A DNA stretch of 64,000 nucleotides from Parascedosporium putredinis (GCA_949357655.1 CASHTG010000011.1:620001-684000), one strand, 5' to 3'; shown: positions 35,443-47,560, counted from the stretch's first letter. Notes: generated from the letters alone by a model not told the origin. Translations and numbers: made by a program.

Positions 35443-36205
35443 ATGTAAAGCGAACGCTCATTAGGGTGAACGTGAAATCAATTCCCCCTTCTAATTTGCC
35501 TCTCCCTCCGTCGTTGCCTTCTATCTCTTTACATCTATGCTGCAAGGCAGTAGTATACTTGTCACGATTAACGAAATTGAAGCAAAAGCGTGTACCAAGT
35601 CATTAATTTTTCTTTCTTTTTGGATTTCAAATTATTCAATAATATGGGCGTATCCTTCATCTCTAGCTAATAATTGCCAACAATGGGCATTCCCTTCGTG
35701 TGCCGTGAAGCGTGAAACGTGAGAGTCCGAGTCTTAGTTGTCTCTGGCCATGGCTTCATTTGACCCCCGATCCTTGTCGATAGTAATAGTCAGTTGATCC
35801 TGAAGGATGAAAGGGAAAAAGCTGACATTCTTGATGACATCCTTGATGGAACATCGACGATACATTGGTAATATTAACCCTTGGGTCGAAATGTTACGGA
35901 GTGCTGCGCTTGCCATGTTTCCTACCTGATTTTAACTCCCCATTGTCTGTCTCACCCCCATGAAATAAGCGTGAAGCTAAAACACCCAAATGAGCTATGT
36001 GGAGAGTTGCCTCGGCACGAACCCCCAGCCACACCATCAAGCTAGGGACGTGCTACATCGCCGCGTGGACCCTTGAATCGCTAAACCCGCTCACCCCTAC
36101 TCCTCCAGTCCACCAAGCTCACCGAGAACGTCAACCCAACCCAACCCACCATCCACTCAGAAGCACTTCTCACCGTCATTTTTTTCTCCTCTTGAACACA
36201 AAATT
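35443..36205. other. intergenic, promoter of the hydrolase gene
   Basis: 3' flank of the DUF3176 gene, then AT-rich sequence and the upstream region of the next gene. Nothing else seen. Confidence 0.55.
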
Positions 36206-37482
36206 ATGACTCTGCCGCGATATTCAAAGCCCTCCGCGGCAGTCAGCTTAACCGACAAGACCCTAACTCTCGGCCTCCTCCCCTAGTTCGTAAGCTCACC
36301 CCATCCCCGTGAATATTCCCAAACCACCCTACCCCACCCTCCATTGAAGCTTAAGAGATTGATTCCCATCCTACAGTCCTCCGATGGCTCGCTTCCTTCG
36401 CCCTCAAGCGCGGTTCTCCCCTCCACTGGCGCCAAAGGCTCGCCCTCGCCTTCATCCGCGCCCAGCGCGCCATCGTCCCCGCCGGCGTTCGCCGCCGTAA
36501 CCTCCGCCGCGAGCTCACAGGCCAGGGCATCATCGCCTACTGCGCCAAGAAAGGCCTCGTCGTCAAAACCGTCCAACTCGAGGCCTCCAGCACCACGTAC
36601 AAGGCGGGGCTCGACGTCCCGGCCCCGACGCTGCACTTCATCGCGGCCCCCGGCGCGAGCGACCAATCGGGCGCGACGACACTCCTCTACTTCCACGGCG
36701 GCGGCTACGTGAACCCGATGCGCGCGGGCGGCCACGTGCCGTTTGCCCTGCAGTGCGCCGAGGCGTGCGGCGCGCGCGAGGTCGTCTTTCTCGAGTATGC
36801 TCTCGCGCCGGAGTATCCGTACCCCGCACAGCTGGTGCAGGCTGTCGCCGCTTTCCGGTACCTTCTCGAAGGCGACTCGCATCTGAGCGTCGACGACATC
36901 GTCCTCGCGGGTGATAGCGCCGGCGGTAACCTCGTCGGCTCTCTCCTCGCCCATTTGGCATCGCCCTCGCCCTACGCCGCGCCCGTCGACCTGGCGGGCC
37001 ACACCCTCAAAGCCGCCGTTTTCGTGTGCCCGTGGACCATGATGCATGTGAATCAGGCCAGCTTCGCGACCAACGATGCCTACGACTACCTCAATCGGCC
37101 GCAGGCCCTTCAGTTCAAAGCGGAGTGGAATCCCGCTGAAGGTGAGGTCTGGGCCAATTTGTGTGATGCGCCCGCCGCCTCTGCGGTGTGGGATGCTGCG
37201 TTTGGGCGCGCCGGCAAGCCTGGAGTGGTATCCAAGGCCTTGGTGACCTCAGGGTCGGCCGAGGTGCTGGTGGACAGCTGCAACCTCTTCGCGAAGAACC
37301 ATCTTCGGGGCGAGCTGGTGGTGGCGGATAGCGGTACCGACTTGAGCGTGTTAGATGGCAAGGATTTCGTGTCGGTGGAGTGCAACGGGGAGGTGCATGT
37401 GCAGCCGGCGCTCGACGCTTTCATGGGGTATAAGGACGGGGTGATGATGAGGGCTATCGCCAGGTTTCTGAAGACTGTGTAG
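36206..37482 (+). CDS. alpha/beta hydrolase, HSL-type esterase/lipase
   Basis: Exons 36206-36289 and 36377-37482, GT-AG, about 396 residues. The oxyanion-hole motif HGGGY and the nucleophile motif GDSAGGN define the hormone-sensitive-lipase-like group. The acid is probably in the DSGTD/DGKDF region, and the base is the His of GEVHVQPALD near the end. A short hydrophobic N-terminus (LGLLPLVLLRWLA) could be a membrane anchor rather than a cleaved signal. The likely reaction is hydrolysis of small carboxyl esters; the substrate is unknown. One frame break: C4 at 36280-36283 needs one more C to avoid a TAG and to reach the splice phase used by exon 2. The 3' end faces the CON-6 gene 164 bp away, tail to tail. 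Confidence 0.85.
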
Positions 37483-37646
37483 GTGTGGGGACCTCCTAGT
37501 CACATATATAGGGAAAGACTACGATCGCTTCCTGCACCTGTTGCGGTCATTGCACTGGCATTGGGATTTGTTTTATAGCCATCCATGTATTGATATTCCT
37601 CGATGAAAAGTTTATTTTGCAGACACACACCCTCGTGGATCCATCA

Positions 37647-37993
37647 TCACATGGCATCAAGCCGATCCTGTGCATCTTTCTTTGCACCGCTTGACACGTT
37701 AGGGTTATTAACGGCAGCCTTCAACCCGCCGGCCCTACATGTGGAAACGTACGTTTTAGTGCTTCATCACCTCGCGAGAGCAAACTGGGGGTAAGTAGGT
37801 TAAAGCAAAAGGATACTTACACGTTCCCCGGGTTCTTTCCCTCGGTGTTCTCAGGGAGCTTGTCCGAGTACGTAGTGTCATCATCAAATTCATCGTCAAG
37901 GATGTCGCGCGAGTGCTGCTTGGCATCCTCAGAGACACGCGGGTTAGTGAGTGTGGCCTTGTGGCCTCGGGCCTGGTTGGATCGGTCGTCCAT
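37647..37993 (-). CDS. con-6: conidiation protein CON-6 family
   Basis: Exons 37993-37821 and 37734-37647 with an 86-bp GT-AG intron; 86 residues. There are two copies of the Con-6 repeat: NQARGHKATLTNPRVSEDAKQ in exon 1 and NVAGGLKAAVNNPNVSSGAKK in exon 2. The intron splits the NPGNV codon at the start of the second repeat. Con-6 proteins are small hydrophilic proteins abundant in conidia. The second exon is identified by the repeat itself and closes in frame at TGA. No frame break. Confidence 0.92.
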
Positions 37994-38875
37994 TGTGATT
38001 GATGAAGAAATGATTCTGAGATGTGGCAAGATAGATATAGAAACTTATTTAGTGCAAAAGTTGCCCTTGAGAATTGAGGTAATCGAACAAGGCGGGAAAC
38101 CGCCGTGTTAACCAGGGCCATGAGACCCTGCTTTATACCCTCATCTTCATCACTGTTTGGTACTATATTTCCGCTCTTATCCCATGACCTGATATCTCTC
38201 ATCTTCAAAGTGTATTTTCCACTGACAACGTTCTCTCATCATTCCTCGCAGCTTCAACATAAAATTCGCCCCGGGTCAAACTTGCTGACGCACAATTATC
38301 CTCATATTCGCGTTACATTGGTTACATACATACAGGGAAGACATAGCCGTACCTCTCTCAGTGGATTGGGGGTTCGCTTTAAACTCTTGCAGCTGCGATC
38401 AATCGGACTTTTTCCAACCTTGCATCGATCGGAGCGAGCGCCACCCGCCAAGCGCTGACGTCTAAAGCGCCATTAGCACTGATGTGCTTTCCCTCTCTTC
38501 TGAGCGTCTGAGCTTGTTAGCGTTAAACTCCAAGTCCGTGTCAACCGCGTAAAGAACCTCTCTCCTCATCCTACGAAGTATGTCAAGGCATCAGCTAGTT
38601 TTAATTTATATGTAGGTATAGGGGTCAGGTGTGATTTGAATTCACTACTAGAAATGATAGGGAACTTCCTTCTCTCTGAGGCCTACTTGCTTCCTTATGT
38701 ACATGTAAGTTATTCTTGCCTTGCTCCTTTTCCCGAGGCGAAGTGGTTCTCTCCTCTCCGGTCCATCCGATCAGTCGGACACCGCCCGTCCGACTATCTT
38801 AGCAGCAAGGTAGAACCTTCAATACAATGTACCTATCCATTGACTATCAGTTACCGCCGTGCACCTTAGTCCCGT
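37994..38875. other. CON-6 promoter region and 3' flank of secreted-protein gene
   Basis: No coding content recognised. Contains the upstream region of CON-6 and the short 3' flank of the gene at 38876. Confidence 0.55.
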
Positions 38876-39548
38876 TCACCTTGGCGGGGGCTTGTCGCCA
38901 TAATACATGGGTACACCTAACGTCACTACGACAAAGTTACCATTTCCATACGCAGCTGCGAAACCCCTTTGCCATAAAAGCCTGGGGGAGAATAGAACGA
39001 TGCACAATTTTGTGATACCCAGCCAACAGCTTTTGCGACGTCCTGACAGTGACTCGTGGGTCGCGACGTCGGATCTGGGTGTCCCATTCCGCTGACATAA
39101 GCAGGCCCCACCCCAGGACGGGACGCCTTGCACATATATGAACCGGACCCCTGAGGCGTGCATGCTTTGGTGCCAAGATTATGGAGGAACAAGAAGCATG
39201 CCGCAATACTTAGGGGTCAGTCTGGCTCCATGGATCAGACGGGTTATCTGGCGAGAGGCATCTATCGGTATATCGCTTTTCCAATGGCCCAAAGTCTCGT
39301 GCTTCTAGCTCGGACGCAAACAGTTCAGGATTGTTGACAAGCTCCAATGACATATTATACAACTGGGCTGGTGAAATACCCGTTGATTCCAGCGTAAGGG
39401 AGTCCGAGGGTCCCTCGATAAAGATCTCATACGGCGGGAGATCAGGGCTAAGGCCGGCAACTTCTACCCCAGCGACGTTTGTTGGCGCGGAGTAAACGTC
39501 GAGGAATAGAGACGCAAAGGTAGCAACTTGTAAAAGTAATTTAGACAT
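38876..39548 (-). CDS. small secreted six-cysteine protein with Kex2-type propeptide
   Basis: Single exon, about 224 residues. Signal peptide about 1-20 (MSKLLLQVATFASLFLDVYS), an acidic propeptide with one N-glycosylation site, and a dibasic LEKR (89-92) that fits Kex2 cleavage. The mature part (about 132 residues) has six cysteines: DRC, AAC, KAC, YMC, SHC and QNC. It contains HNLGTKAC, CQDVAKAVGWVSQNC and a Gly-rich AAAYGNGNFVVV end. This layout resembles a group of uncharacterised fungal secreted proteins; effector, defence or wall roles are all possible. Two frame breaks, CCCC at the TDP codon (about 39212-39215) and GGGG near 38960, each need one base; the length then closes. The upstream region holds a tandem repeat array. 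Confidence 0.78.
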
Positions 39549-41234
39549 AGTTGCAATTTAAAATAGGGCGGGTCTTCTGGGCTGATGTCTGTTCGGAGGA
39601 AGGTTGTTAGGAATGATAATCGATGGTATGAAACGGGAGAAGATGATACTAGTTAACGGTGAAGATATTGAAGAGAGATGTTTCTGGTGATATTTATATG
39701 ATTTTTTTCTTTGCTACCTGAGGCTATGACAACTACTATATATCACTTGATCAACATAGCGGTGATTGAAGTTTGGGACCAACACACCGACATACGTACG
39801 ACGGAGTAGTATTGAAAGCTTGGTAAGGGCCGAGTCCCACATACGATGCACCTCTAAGGATGTAACCAACTGCTTCACATCACCAACACACCAACATATA
39901 CGCTAGATCGTAATGATGAAAACTGGTTGAGGGCCGAGTCCTAGGTACGATGCACCTCTGAGGATGTGACCAACTGCTTCACATCACCAACATACCAGCA
40001 TATATACCATATGATATTTACTAAGGGCTAGTGTCATATACGACGCACGTTCCTCGAAGGATTTGACCAACTGCTTCACATCACCAACATACTATACATG
40101 CACGATTTCTACCAAGGGCTAGTATCGTATACGACACGCATTCCTCTAAGGATATAACCAACTGCTTCACATCACCAACATACCGGCTCCCACCTTTGTC
40201 TAAGTGCTCTCCAAGCGCTTACGGGGAACTCCCCTTCCTCGGTACCACCTAAGGTCTCCTGCACCTGGTTACCAAAGCGCGTTTGTCCCCAGCGAGAACA
40301 TTACCCATGTATCTTCTAATTTTCGGTTTTCAAGGTAGAACGACGCGGCAAAAGCGCAAAAGCAAAGCCTATTTCTTTAGAACAACTCTACTATAGAAGA
40401 GTCACACTGATTAGTCGATCACCAGTAGCCTACGTACAAAACCTTCAGGGTGAATAAAAATAGCAGAGGAATAGGATAAACTGCGGAAGAATAGCCCACT
40501 TCTAGCTAGTTGTGGGAAAGGGACTAAAAGTCGAGACTGCGCAGCAGGTACAGTCCACCCGCTCCCGGTAGACTGCAGATTATTAATCGGCAGGATTGCA
40601 AGCCCGGGCTAGTTGGCCTTTGGGGATATCCTCATCGGGTGGTTGATGGTGTACTAAGCTTAGTTTTACGCCCAAATGAGAAGACGCAGTCACAAGACTG
40701 AAGGGCCATTTACTCGATGCGGAATTCGGACATGTAACAAAACCACAAGAATGGAACAGAGGATTCGAGGCTTGTTTCCTGCTAGCTGTTTCTAGGTGGC
40801 GAAAACGTTCGCCAGTGCGTTTCTTTATCCGACCCGGGGAAGCTTATTCTGATTTGCTACCGTGCCGGAATATTGGCTAATCTTTGCGGTCAACTGGCTT
40901 CCCAGCACTTTATTCCTAACTGCGAAATAAAAATAAAGGCCGAAAAAAACCTCATTGTACCACATTAGGGTACCTAGACGGAGGAGTAAATCCCGAATGA
41001 GGGGTTTCCCCAAAGTAATAAGGTGATTTCTTTCGTACCGCTGTTCTTTTTGTTCGTTTCCTCGCTGCGATTAAAGCTCGCCCGTTCTCCGGTCAGGTTT
41101 AGCTCCAGGCGAACAAAAAAGTTGATGAGCTGACCCTGACATCTCGAGTCCTCGTGAGGTGATTGAGAGAAAGCGACCGACTCAAACAATACATCGAGAG
41201 ACACGAGGGAAATTTCGAGACCTGAAGCATCACT
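39549..41234. other. upstream region of secreted-protein gene with tandem array
   Basis: It contains the repeat array at 39777-40190. The remaining sequence to 41234 has no coding content and includes the promoter of the gene at 41235. Confidence 0.6.
39777..40190. repeat. tandem array of about 91-104 bp units with invariant 23-bp core
   Basis: Four clear units. Each contains an identical 23-bp core beginning CCAACTGCTTCACATC, at 39866-39888, 39970-39992, 40067-40089 and 40158-40180 (spacings 104, 97 and 91). An upstream box related to GATGCACCTCTAAGGATGT is shared but diverges in later units. A degenerate fifth unit begins near 39777. The array has no coding potential. Confidence 0.92.
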
Positions 41235-41946
41235 ATGCTTCTCACCCCCGCCACCCCTCGCCTTAACCGGCTTCCTCCTCATCGCCACCACGCACGCTCT
41301 TCCGCAAAACTCCGTCCTACAGAGCGCGAGCCCGTCGCATGAATCCCTTCACACCGCCGTCTACACCAGGGATCTGCCGGTAGGGACCCAGTGCGCCGGA
41401 CCGAACGAGCAAGATACCGTCGCCACCGCCGTCGTCTCGGTGCTAGGCCCCCGCGAAGTAGCCGACTGGCCCGAAAATGGTGTTACCGTGGTCGGCGAGG
41501 CCATCTCCACGCTCTTCGTCGAAGACGAGACTCGCACCGTCAGCCAAGATCTAACGTGGACCCTCTCCGGAAACACGGACGTAGCCCGCGACGCGCCGCA
41601 GCCCACAGCACCGCCGCTGCAACCCGGAGAAGAGGCTCTCACCTCTGTTTACACCAGCTCCACTTCCTTCCTCATCACATACGTGTCCGATTTGGCGGGC
41701 CGAGAGCGGGAGGAGTGGTTCACGACGGAGCGCGTCACCTACATTGAGACGATAGGGCCCGACTATCCCGCGACGATCGTGCGGACGGGCTACACCAACA
41801 TCGAAGCCAAGTACATTGCCGTCGAAACGTTTGAACCAGTTTCGACTCTCGAGACGACGGACGTATTTTCATTTTGGAGGACGACTACCATGGTGCAGGT
41901 TGGGCCTCAGCCGACACCGGTGGTAGTTGCGTGTGGGGAAGACTAG
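41235..41946 (+). CDS. secreted protein of unknown function
   Basis: Single exon, about 237 residues after two one-base repairs in C runs (C5 near 41244-41248 and C4 near 41252-41255). These bring the ATG at 41235 into frame with LALTGFLLIATTHA, a clear signal peptide core. The mature part carries one early cysteine (GTQCAGPNEQ) and one late (VVACGED), a Pro-rich stretch (APQPTAPPLQPGEE) and Thr/Ser/Tyr-rich beta-like segments. I do not recognise a family. The open part from 41440 to the stop is uninterrupted. Confidence 0.6.
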
Positions 41947-42587
41947 TCCCGCCGTTGGGTTTGGTATATTCTTCATGTATGATACTCTTTTCTCATGACA
42001 GTAAATACATTTGGCTCAAACGCCATTACATAGATATAAGCTACGCTTTTTGTATCTGATACTGCGCAAATGTTTTTGCTTGTTTGGCCTCCTACATTGG
42101 ATTGCCGCCTAGTATTCCGGCGTTTGGCGGGACACATCGCCGGGTAATGTAGAGGGTTGGGGAGACTGGCCATGCCCATAAACGCGGGCTGAAGAGGACT
42201 GGTAGAGGCGAAGGCCCCTTTGCCTAGTCCAACTTACATTGTATACCATAACCGGAACATAATATTGCAAGCGGGGAGATGACCCGTTCCAATGGGGGAC
42301 GTCACAAGAGCTGGCCCGCCACCTCTTGCCCAGCCACCCCTGTAATTTACGCATCCTCGCGAATATATACCAAAGCAGCCAGAACCAATATTTGGATTGC
42401 GCGGCTCGCTGCGCCATGCAACCGAGTTTACTGGCTCAACGCAGATGACTCAGCTCATCCAACAAAAAACGGGAACCGCACGAAGTTGACGTCGTAATTC
42501 AGGCATCGGCGGAAAACCAGAGGGGGTTCTTTTCGCTCTCTTCTCAACAAACCACCCACCAAGCTACATCCGTCCCTCATCCATTCA
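41947..42587. other. intergenic, tannase-gene promoter
   Basis: No gene seen. The last 60 bp form a C/T/A-rich leader before the ATG at 42588. Confidence 0.55.
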
Positions 42588-44256
42588 ATGCAGGGACTCG
42601 AGCAAGTCGTCCTCTCCCAACCGGAGCCGTTCTTCCCCTACGCCTACGCCGCGCTCCCCGATGCGTCGACACAACCTTTGCCAGCGTCATCAAGACGTTT
42701 GGCGGCTCCCTCGCCCGCGGCTCGCCCTACACGGCCACCGACCGCGACTACCCCCACGACGCCCGGGACGAAGGGTTCTTAGGCCTCTGCGGCATCCGCA
42801 TCAACCTAACGCCGGACCCCAACGACAGCGGCGACGGGACCGCCTTTGAAATCTTCCTCCCCAACGCCACCGACTGGAACCGCCGCTTCCTCACCGTCGG
42901 CAACGGCGGCTTCAACGGCGGCGTGAGCCGTCCCGATATGCTGACCCGCGCCGTGCACGGGTGGGCCGTCATGTCCACCAACACGGGCCACGAGGAGCGC
43001 GGCATGGCATGGGCCGAGAACAAGCACGAAGCCCAGGTCGACTGGGCGTGGCGCGCCATGGAGCGGTCTCTGCCCTTTGCCCGGGCCATCGTCGAGGCCT
43101 ACTACGGCGAAGACCTCCCCATCCTCAAACGCTACTACTCGGGCTGCTCCACTGGCGGCCGCCAAGGGATACGGCAGGTCGAGCAAGACCCGGACAGCTT
43201 CGACGGCATGCTCATCGGCGCGCCGGCCTGGAACGTCCGCTCCGCCATGGCCGTGCTCTCCCGCGTGGGCTGGCTCGGCCAAACCTACGGCCTGCACAAC
43301 GGCGTCTTCGACCCCAACGTACTCTCCCGTATCGGCACCCGCATCCACGACGAGTGCAACGGCCTCGACGGCTCCGTGCGCGATAACGTCGTCCGCGACT
43401 CCGCCGCCTGTCTCCGGCACTTTCTCGACTCCGGCATCCACGGCGACGTTTGGCACGGGCTCGACTGCACGGCGGGCAACCGAAACTGCGTCACTGTATC
43501 CCAGCGCGAGGCGTGGATGACTATTGCGCAAGAATTCGCCGTGCCTCCCTCCAACGCCACGTACGCTGGCGACGGCTTCGACATCACCTCCATCCTCGAC
43601 GCCGGCATCTTCCTTTCCCCGTGACCATGATGGGCTTCGACCAAGAGTTCTCCCAGTACATGATTGGCGAAAAGGTCATTTGGGACAACGACGTCAACGG
43701 CGCCCGCCTCGTCAACATGTCCAACGCCTGGGACGACCGCGTGCGCGCCAACGCCGACCCTTCGGTTCTCCGCTCCTGGTCGGGGAAAACCATCCTCTAC
43801 ACCGGTACCGCCGACGGCTTCGTCTCCACCGCCGGTACGCGCCGCGCGTTCGATGCGGCGGGCGGAACTGCCAACGCGAACTTGCGATTCTTCGAGCTGC
43901 CCGGCATGCCCCACTGTGTGGATCTCGGCACCGGCGCCCCCGGCGTTCCGTGGTACATTGGCGGCGTCGGCAACACGTTAAAACCCCCGACGCATTGGTA
44001 CATGCCCCGCTCTCGCTGGTACATGCCCAATTCCACGGGCGTCGACGGGCCCCACCACGATGCGCTGCACGCACTTGTCGAGTGGGTCGAAGGCGGCGCG
44101 AGTGCCGAACCGCCGACGGAGCTAATTTCCACCGCATTCCTGGACTGGCCGTCGCTTGGCAAAACGAGACAGAGGCCCGTGTGCGCGGCGCCGCTGAAGC
44201 AAACGTGGGATGGCGTCGGTGATGAAAATGAGCTGTCGAGTTGGTCGTGTCAGTAG
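42588..44256 (+). CDS. tannase/feruloyl esterase family protein
   Basis: Single exon, about 556 residues, the usual family size. The nucleophile motif GCSTGGRQG, the acid in ILYTGTADGFVST and the base in MPHCVDLG give the Ser-Asp-His triad. The two cysteines (CS and HC) beside the catalytic Ser and His form the family's hallmark disulfide. A second Cys-rich part (RIHDECNGLDG, LDCTAGNRNC) is the lid/calcium region. Members hydrolyse gallate, ferulate or related esters of plant phenolics, usually outside the cell. No signal peptide is visible after the chosen ATG, so an upstream exon or another start is possible. Two frame breaks, C4 at 42656-42659 and C4 at 43617-43620, each need one C; the second would otherwise remove the acid and base. 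Confidence 0.88.
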
Positions 44257-44811
44257 CGACTAACGTTTGGATGGGGTATTAGCATGGCGGCCCGATCTTG
44301 TGTTTCTTCTCTATTTGTCTTTTTATGATTGCATCAACGATATACCAACATAGACTAGACGAGGCAGCAATCCTCGCAATTAATAGAATTTCTTTTTATG
44401 AGATACTACCAAGAAATATCCCAATGCCAGACACCTTGTCCTCTTGACTTACTTCCCTGAAGACCCAATCTTTGCCGAGAAAATAAACGAGAAGATAACT
44501 AACCAAAGCAATCCTTCTCTATAAGTCACCAGAGACGTGGCTAAAGGAGAGGGAGAAAAAAATCTGTTCTACCTGACAATGGGCAGTGGGAGCCCTACAC
44601 AACGCAGGATTTCGCCCTATCCACAGAACGAATGGGAACCAGCACACATGCAGCGCTTCACACCACCACGTCATCACAACACATGGGCGTCGTCCTCGGT
44701 GCCTAACCAACGAAATGGACCCAAAAGCATAAAACATCAGCACATTTCATGCGAATGGGCCCTTTTCTCCTTGTGATTATCACCGAGCCTTCAAATCCCC
44801 AAAAAAGAATC
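44257..44811. other. intergenic, nothing assigned
   Basis: 3' flank of the esterase and promoter of the next gene; no recognisable coding content. Confidence 0.5.
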
Positions 44812-45916
44812 ATGACAACAACGGAACCTACGAGAATGTTTGCAGCGGCTGATGCATTCCAACTCGACAACGACCTGGTTTTCCCCGGCATCGGACGGAC
44901 CTCGATTTTGGAAGCCTCACCTACACCCACGGACAACGGTATCGTCGACATCGTGGACCAAGCGGATATCAGCGGCGAAACCTTGTCGGCCGGTTTCCGC
45001 CTACGGGCCCTGATCGGAAGGACGCGACACGCCTTTGTCTACTCCGTCGACCCCCACCGAGCGGGTGGGAAAGCGTCGATTTCAAGCCCGCGCCTACGTC
45101 CTCGACGGCATCTCGTCAAAGACTCGACGCTTCCGGCTGAGGAATCGAGTACGGTTAAGCGGCAGGGAAGTGGCGTCGCAGGTATTGCACGAACAGCACG
45201 TAGTCGTCTTCAGGACCGACGAGATCCATACACCGGGCGATGCCAGCCCAAAATCGCCGGGGCCAAATGGAAAGACGCCAAAGTCCGAGGCCCAGCGGGA
45301 GAAGGCGAGGATAAAACAGAAGCAACGGCGATTGAATGCCAGGCTTCGCGCTCTTCCCGAAGGGGAGATTAGCAAGAATGATCAAGACCCTACATTTGAT
45401 CAAGAACCTACGCATCATCAAGACCCTACGCATGATCACAACCCTACGCAGGATCAAGACCCTCCAGTTGATCAAGCGGTCAGAAGCGACCAAGAGACCG
45501 AGCCTGATAGGCACGCCCTTGTGGAAGTCTTAGAAACCGAACCCCCATCTACCGCCGGTGACCCTAGCAGCCGACCCGGTAAACACGACCTCGACACCGA
45601 TGGGCGAGATGATGATGGTGACCAGGAGAAGCAGGAACTTCAAGAGAGTTCTACCGTTTCTGGGGTACAGCAGGCCAGCGATACTATGCCGACATTTGAT
45701 GGGGTTGGCCACGCGGCGGAAATAGCCGATTCACAAGAGGCTTTGAACCAAAAGCCTATTTTATCGGACAAGGCGAGCGGCAACGGCTCAATAGACCCAG
45801 CCAAAGGAAAAGCTTTGATTGTGTGGGGCGTTATGGTTTTGTATTTTGTAGTACTATCGCCTTTGGGGAGTGGGTTATGTCTATTGGCGATCATAATTCG
45901 TCTTGCTCGGAAGTAA
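44812..45916 (+). CDS. tail-anchored protein with hexapeptide repeat, unknown function
   Basis: Single exon of about 368 residues if two bases are restored near 45050-45065 (a C5/G3 neighbourhood), where the frame of the first 80 residues meets the long downstream frame. The N-terminal part (DLVFPGIGRTSILEASPTPT) is followed by a basic region (KRRFQARAYVLDGISSKTRR). A Lys/Glu-rich helix (AQREKARIKQKQRRLNARL) precedes about five DQDPTH-type hexapeptides and an acidic disordered stretch. A single C-terminal helix (WGVMVLYFVVLSPLGSGLCLLAIII) ends with RLARK, so a tail-anchored orientation is likely. I do not recognise the family. The join between the two frames is inferred; an upstream ATG at 44749 is possible. 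Confidence 0.55.
45380..45478 (+). repeat. 18-bp coding tandem repeat
   Basis: About five copies of a GATCAAGACCCTACGCAT-like unit encode DQDPTH, HQDPTH, HNPTQ variants. It lies within the gene at 44812. Confidence 0.9.
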
Positions 45917-47332
45917 GGCTGAGTCAAATAATGAGCAGCTGTCAGCACTTTTTACCGAGTTGTATTTCGGATATATACAAATGTAATAGATAATTTGGTT
46001 ACCTAAGTAGACTGTATACTCTCAATAGATAGCACTTGTGAACTCAATGCAACGTCCTTGTAGAGAGTGGCTGGTTCCAGTGCGAGCCATGGTGCCTCAC
46101 CTACTTTTCATAAGAGAGAGAATATGTGAGAGACCCAAATGGAAATAGCAACAGAAGTGGCCGAAGAAGTTCCCGCGTTGTTGTCAATATGACATCTTTA
46201 GCACTGTCTCGACGTGATTCAGGGCTGGGGGCACCACCTCAAGATATAAATGGTAAGCAGCTTGGGGAGAAAAGAAGCAACGTCTATGGACCCGAGGTGG
46301 TGGGACTAGCCCCCATAGAAAAGGAAAACAAACAGAAGCAAGCCAGTACCGTCATGGGGTTCCCCTTTGTATACATGTAGAGGCGATGTCTATCATTCTT
46401 ACTAACCCTCTGGCCTTTCCCATCACTGCCGAAAGAAGAGGGCTGCATAGCCATTGGAGAATCGGGCCCGGGGTCCATATATGTAAGTCTCGACCAACGC
46501 GTGTTCATCGATGAAAGCGGAGCCTTACTCGCGTGTGCTCAGTCTTGCCGTGGCAGAAGTTCTTCCTTAAGTGATTTCGCAATTTGTCCCAGTGAGTACA
46601 TGTAAGCATTGTGTGGAAATGAAACAAAAACCGTCGATAGGCTAGAAGCCTATTTCCCCGAGATGCGTGGGTCATCTCTCGTACCACCGGGGGTTGATGA
46701 CTTACTGATGAGACCGGCGAAAAAGGTATGCTGGGGTAATACGGGAGGATGGCAGCTTATTAGGATCGTTGTCTTGACGTCGCGAGGTCAGCCGCGTGCC
46801 AATTTCCAGGCAAGCAGCTAGCACGCCCTATGGCAGTCCCAAGTAGCCAACCAGAGCACTGCATCCTGTCTAGTTTTATGCAGCGACCTTGTCTAGCAAC
46901 GATGGGCGGGAGGTTTAGCAAGTATCGAAGGGGCCTCGGTGACTGCTGACCGTGGGAGGTTCCAATTCAGGGGGAAATGGGCCTTTTCTCGGCAGGTGTT
47001 TGCTTTTACTTCGAAACTGTTTCGTCTGGCTTCCCTACGGGGTCTTTTGCCCTTCCGTTCTGTCAAAAGACTCCACTCCCCCTTGGTTTGACTTCTACAC
47101 CACACTGGCTACGCTGCATCTATCATGCTCTCTTTGGCTATTGAAGATACGTTGATGCCGTGGCATTAAAGAAAAGCTATAGATGACAAATTTAGCAGAG
47201 TTCAACCCCCAGGTGGTAAAGTGCGGCTTGTATAGAGCAAGCAGAGACAGTCCTCTTTTCCACCCCCGAAGAATTTGGCATCATCGACCAACTCTGCCCG
47301 CCAAGGACTTATGAGAGAGTAAATGAGACTGC

Positions 47333-47403
47333 GGGTCCTTTTTCATTCCCAAGATGACGGTCCTTTTTCACTTCCAAGACGACGGTCCTTTTTCAATCCC
47401 AAG
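47333..47403. repeat. about 26-bp tandem repeat, three copies
   Basis: Three adjacent units of GACGGTCCTTTTTCA followed by TTCCAAGA-like sequence, with small differences. Confidence 0.85.
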
Positions 47404-47552
47404 AATAAAAAAGGAAGGAAAGGGCAAAGGCGCGTCCCACAGAATCGTTTCCCATAGGCTGACCGGGGCCGATTCTCACGATCCCCTCATATTCGTCAGC
47501 ACCATGTAGAGTGGTGTAATAGGAAAAGAAACAAACGGTGGCCATGTATGGA

Positions 47553-47560
47553 TATATATA
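47553..47560 (+). promoter_or_regulatory. candidate TATA box
   Basis: TATATATA about 150 bp before the ATG at 47710, followed by a C/T-rich leader. It supports a transcription start here even though the gene model is weak. Confidence 0.4.

Noticed and set aside
39777..40190. CRISPR-like reading of the core repeats
   Set aside because: The sequence between cores is itself repeated and related, not unique spacers, and the genome is eukaryotic.
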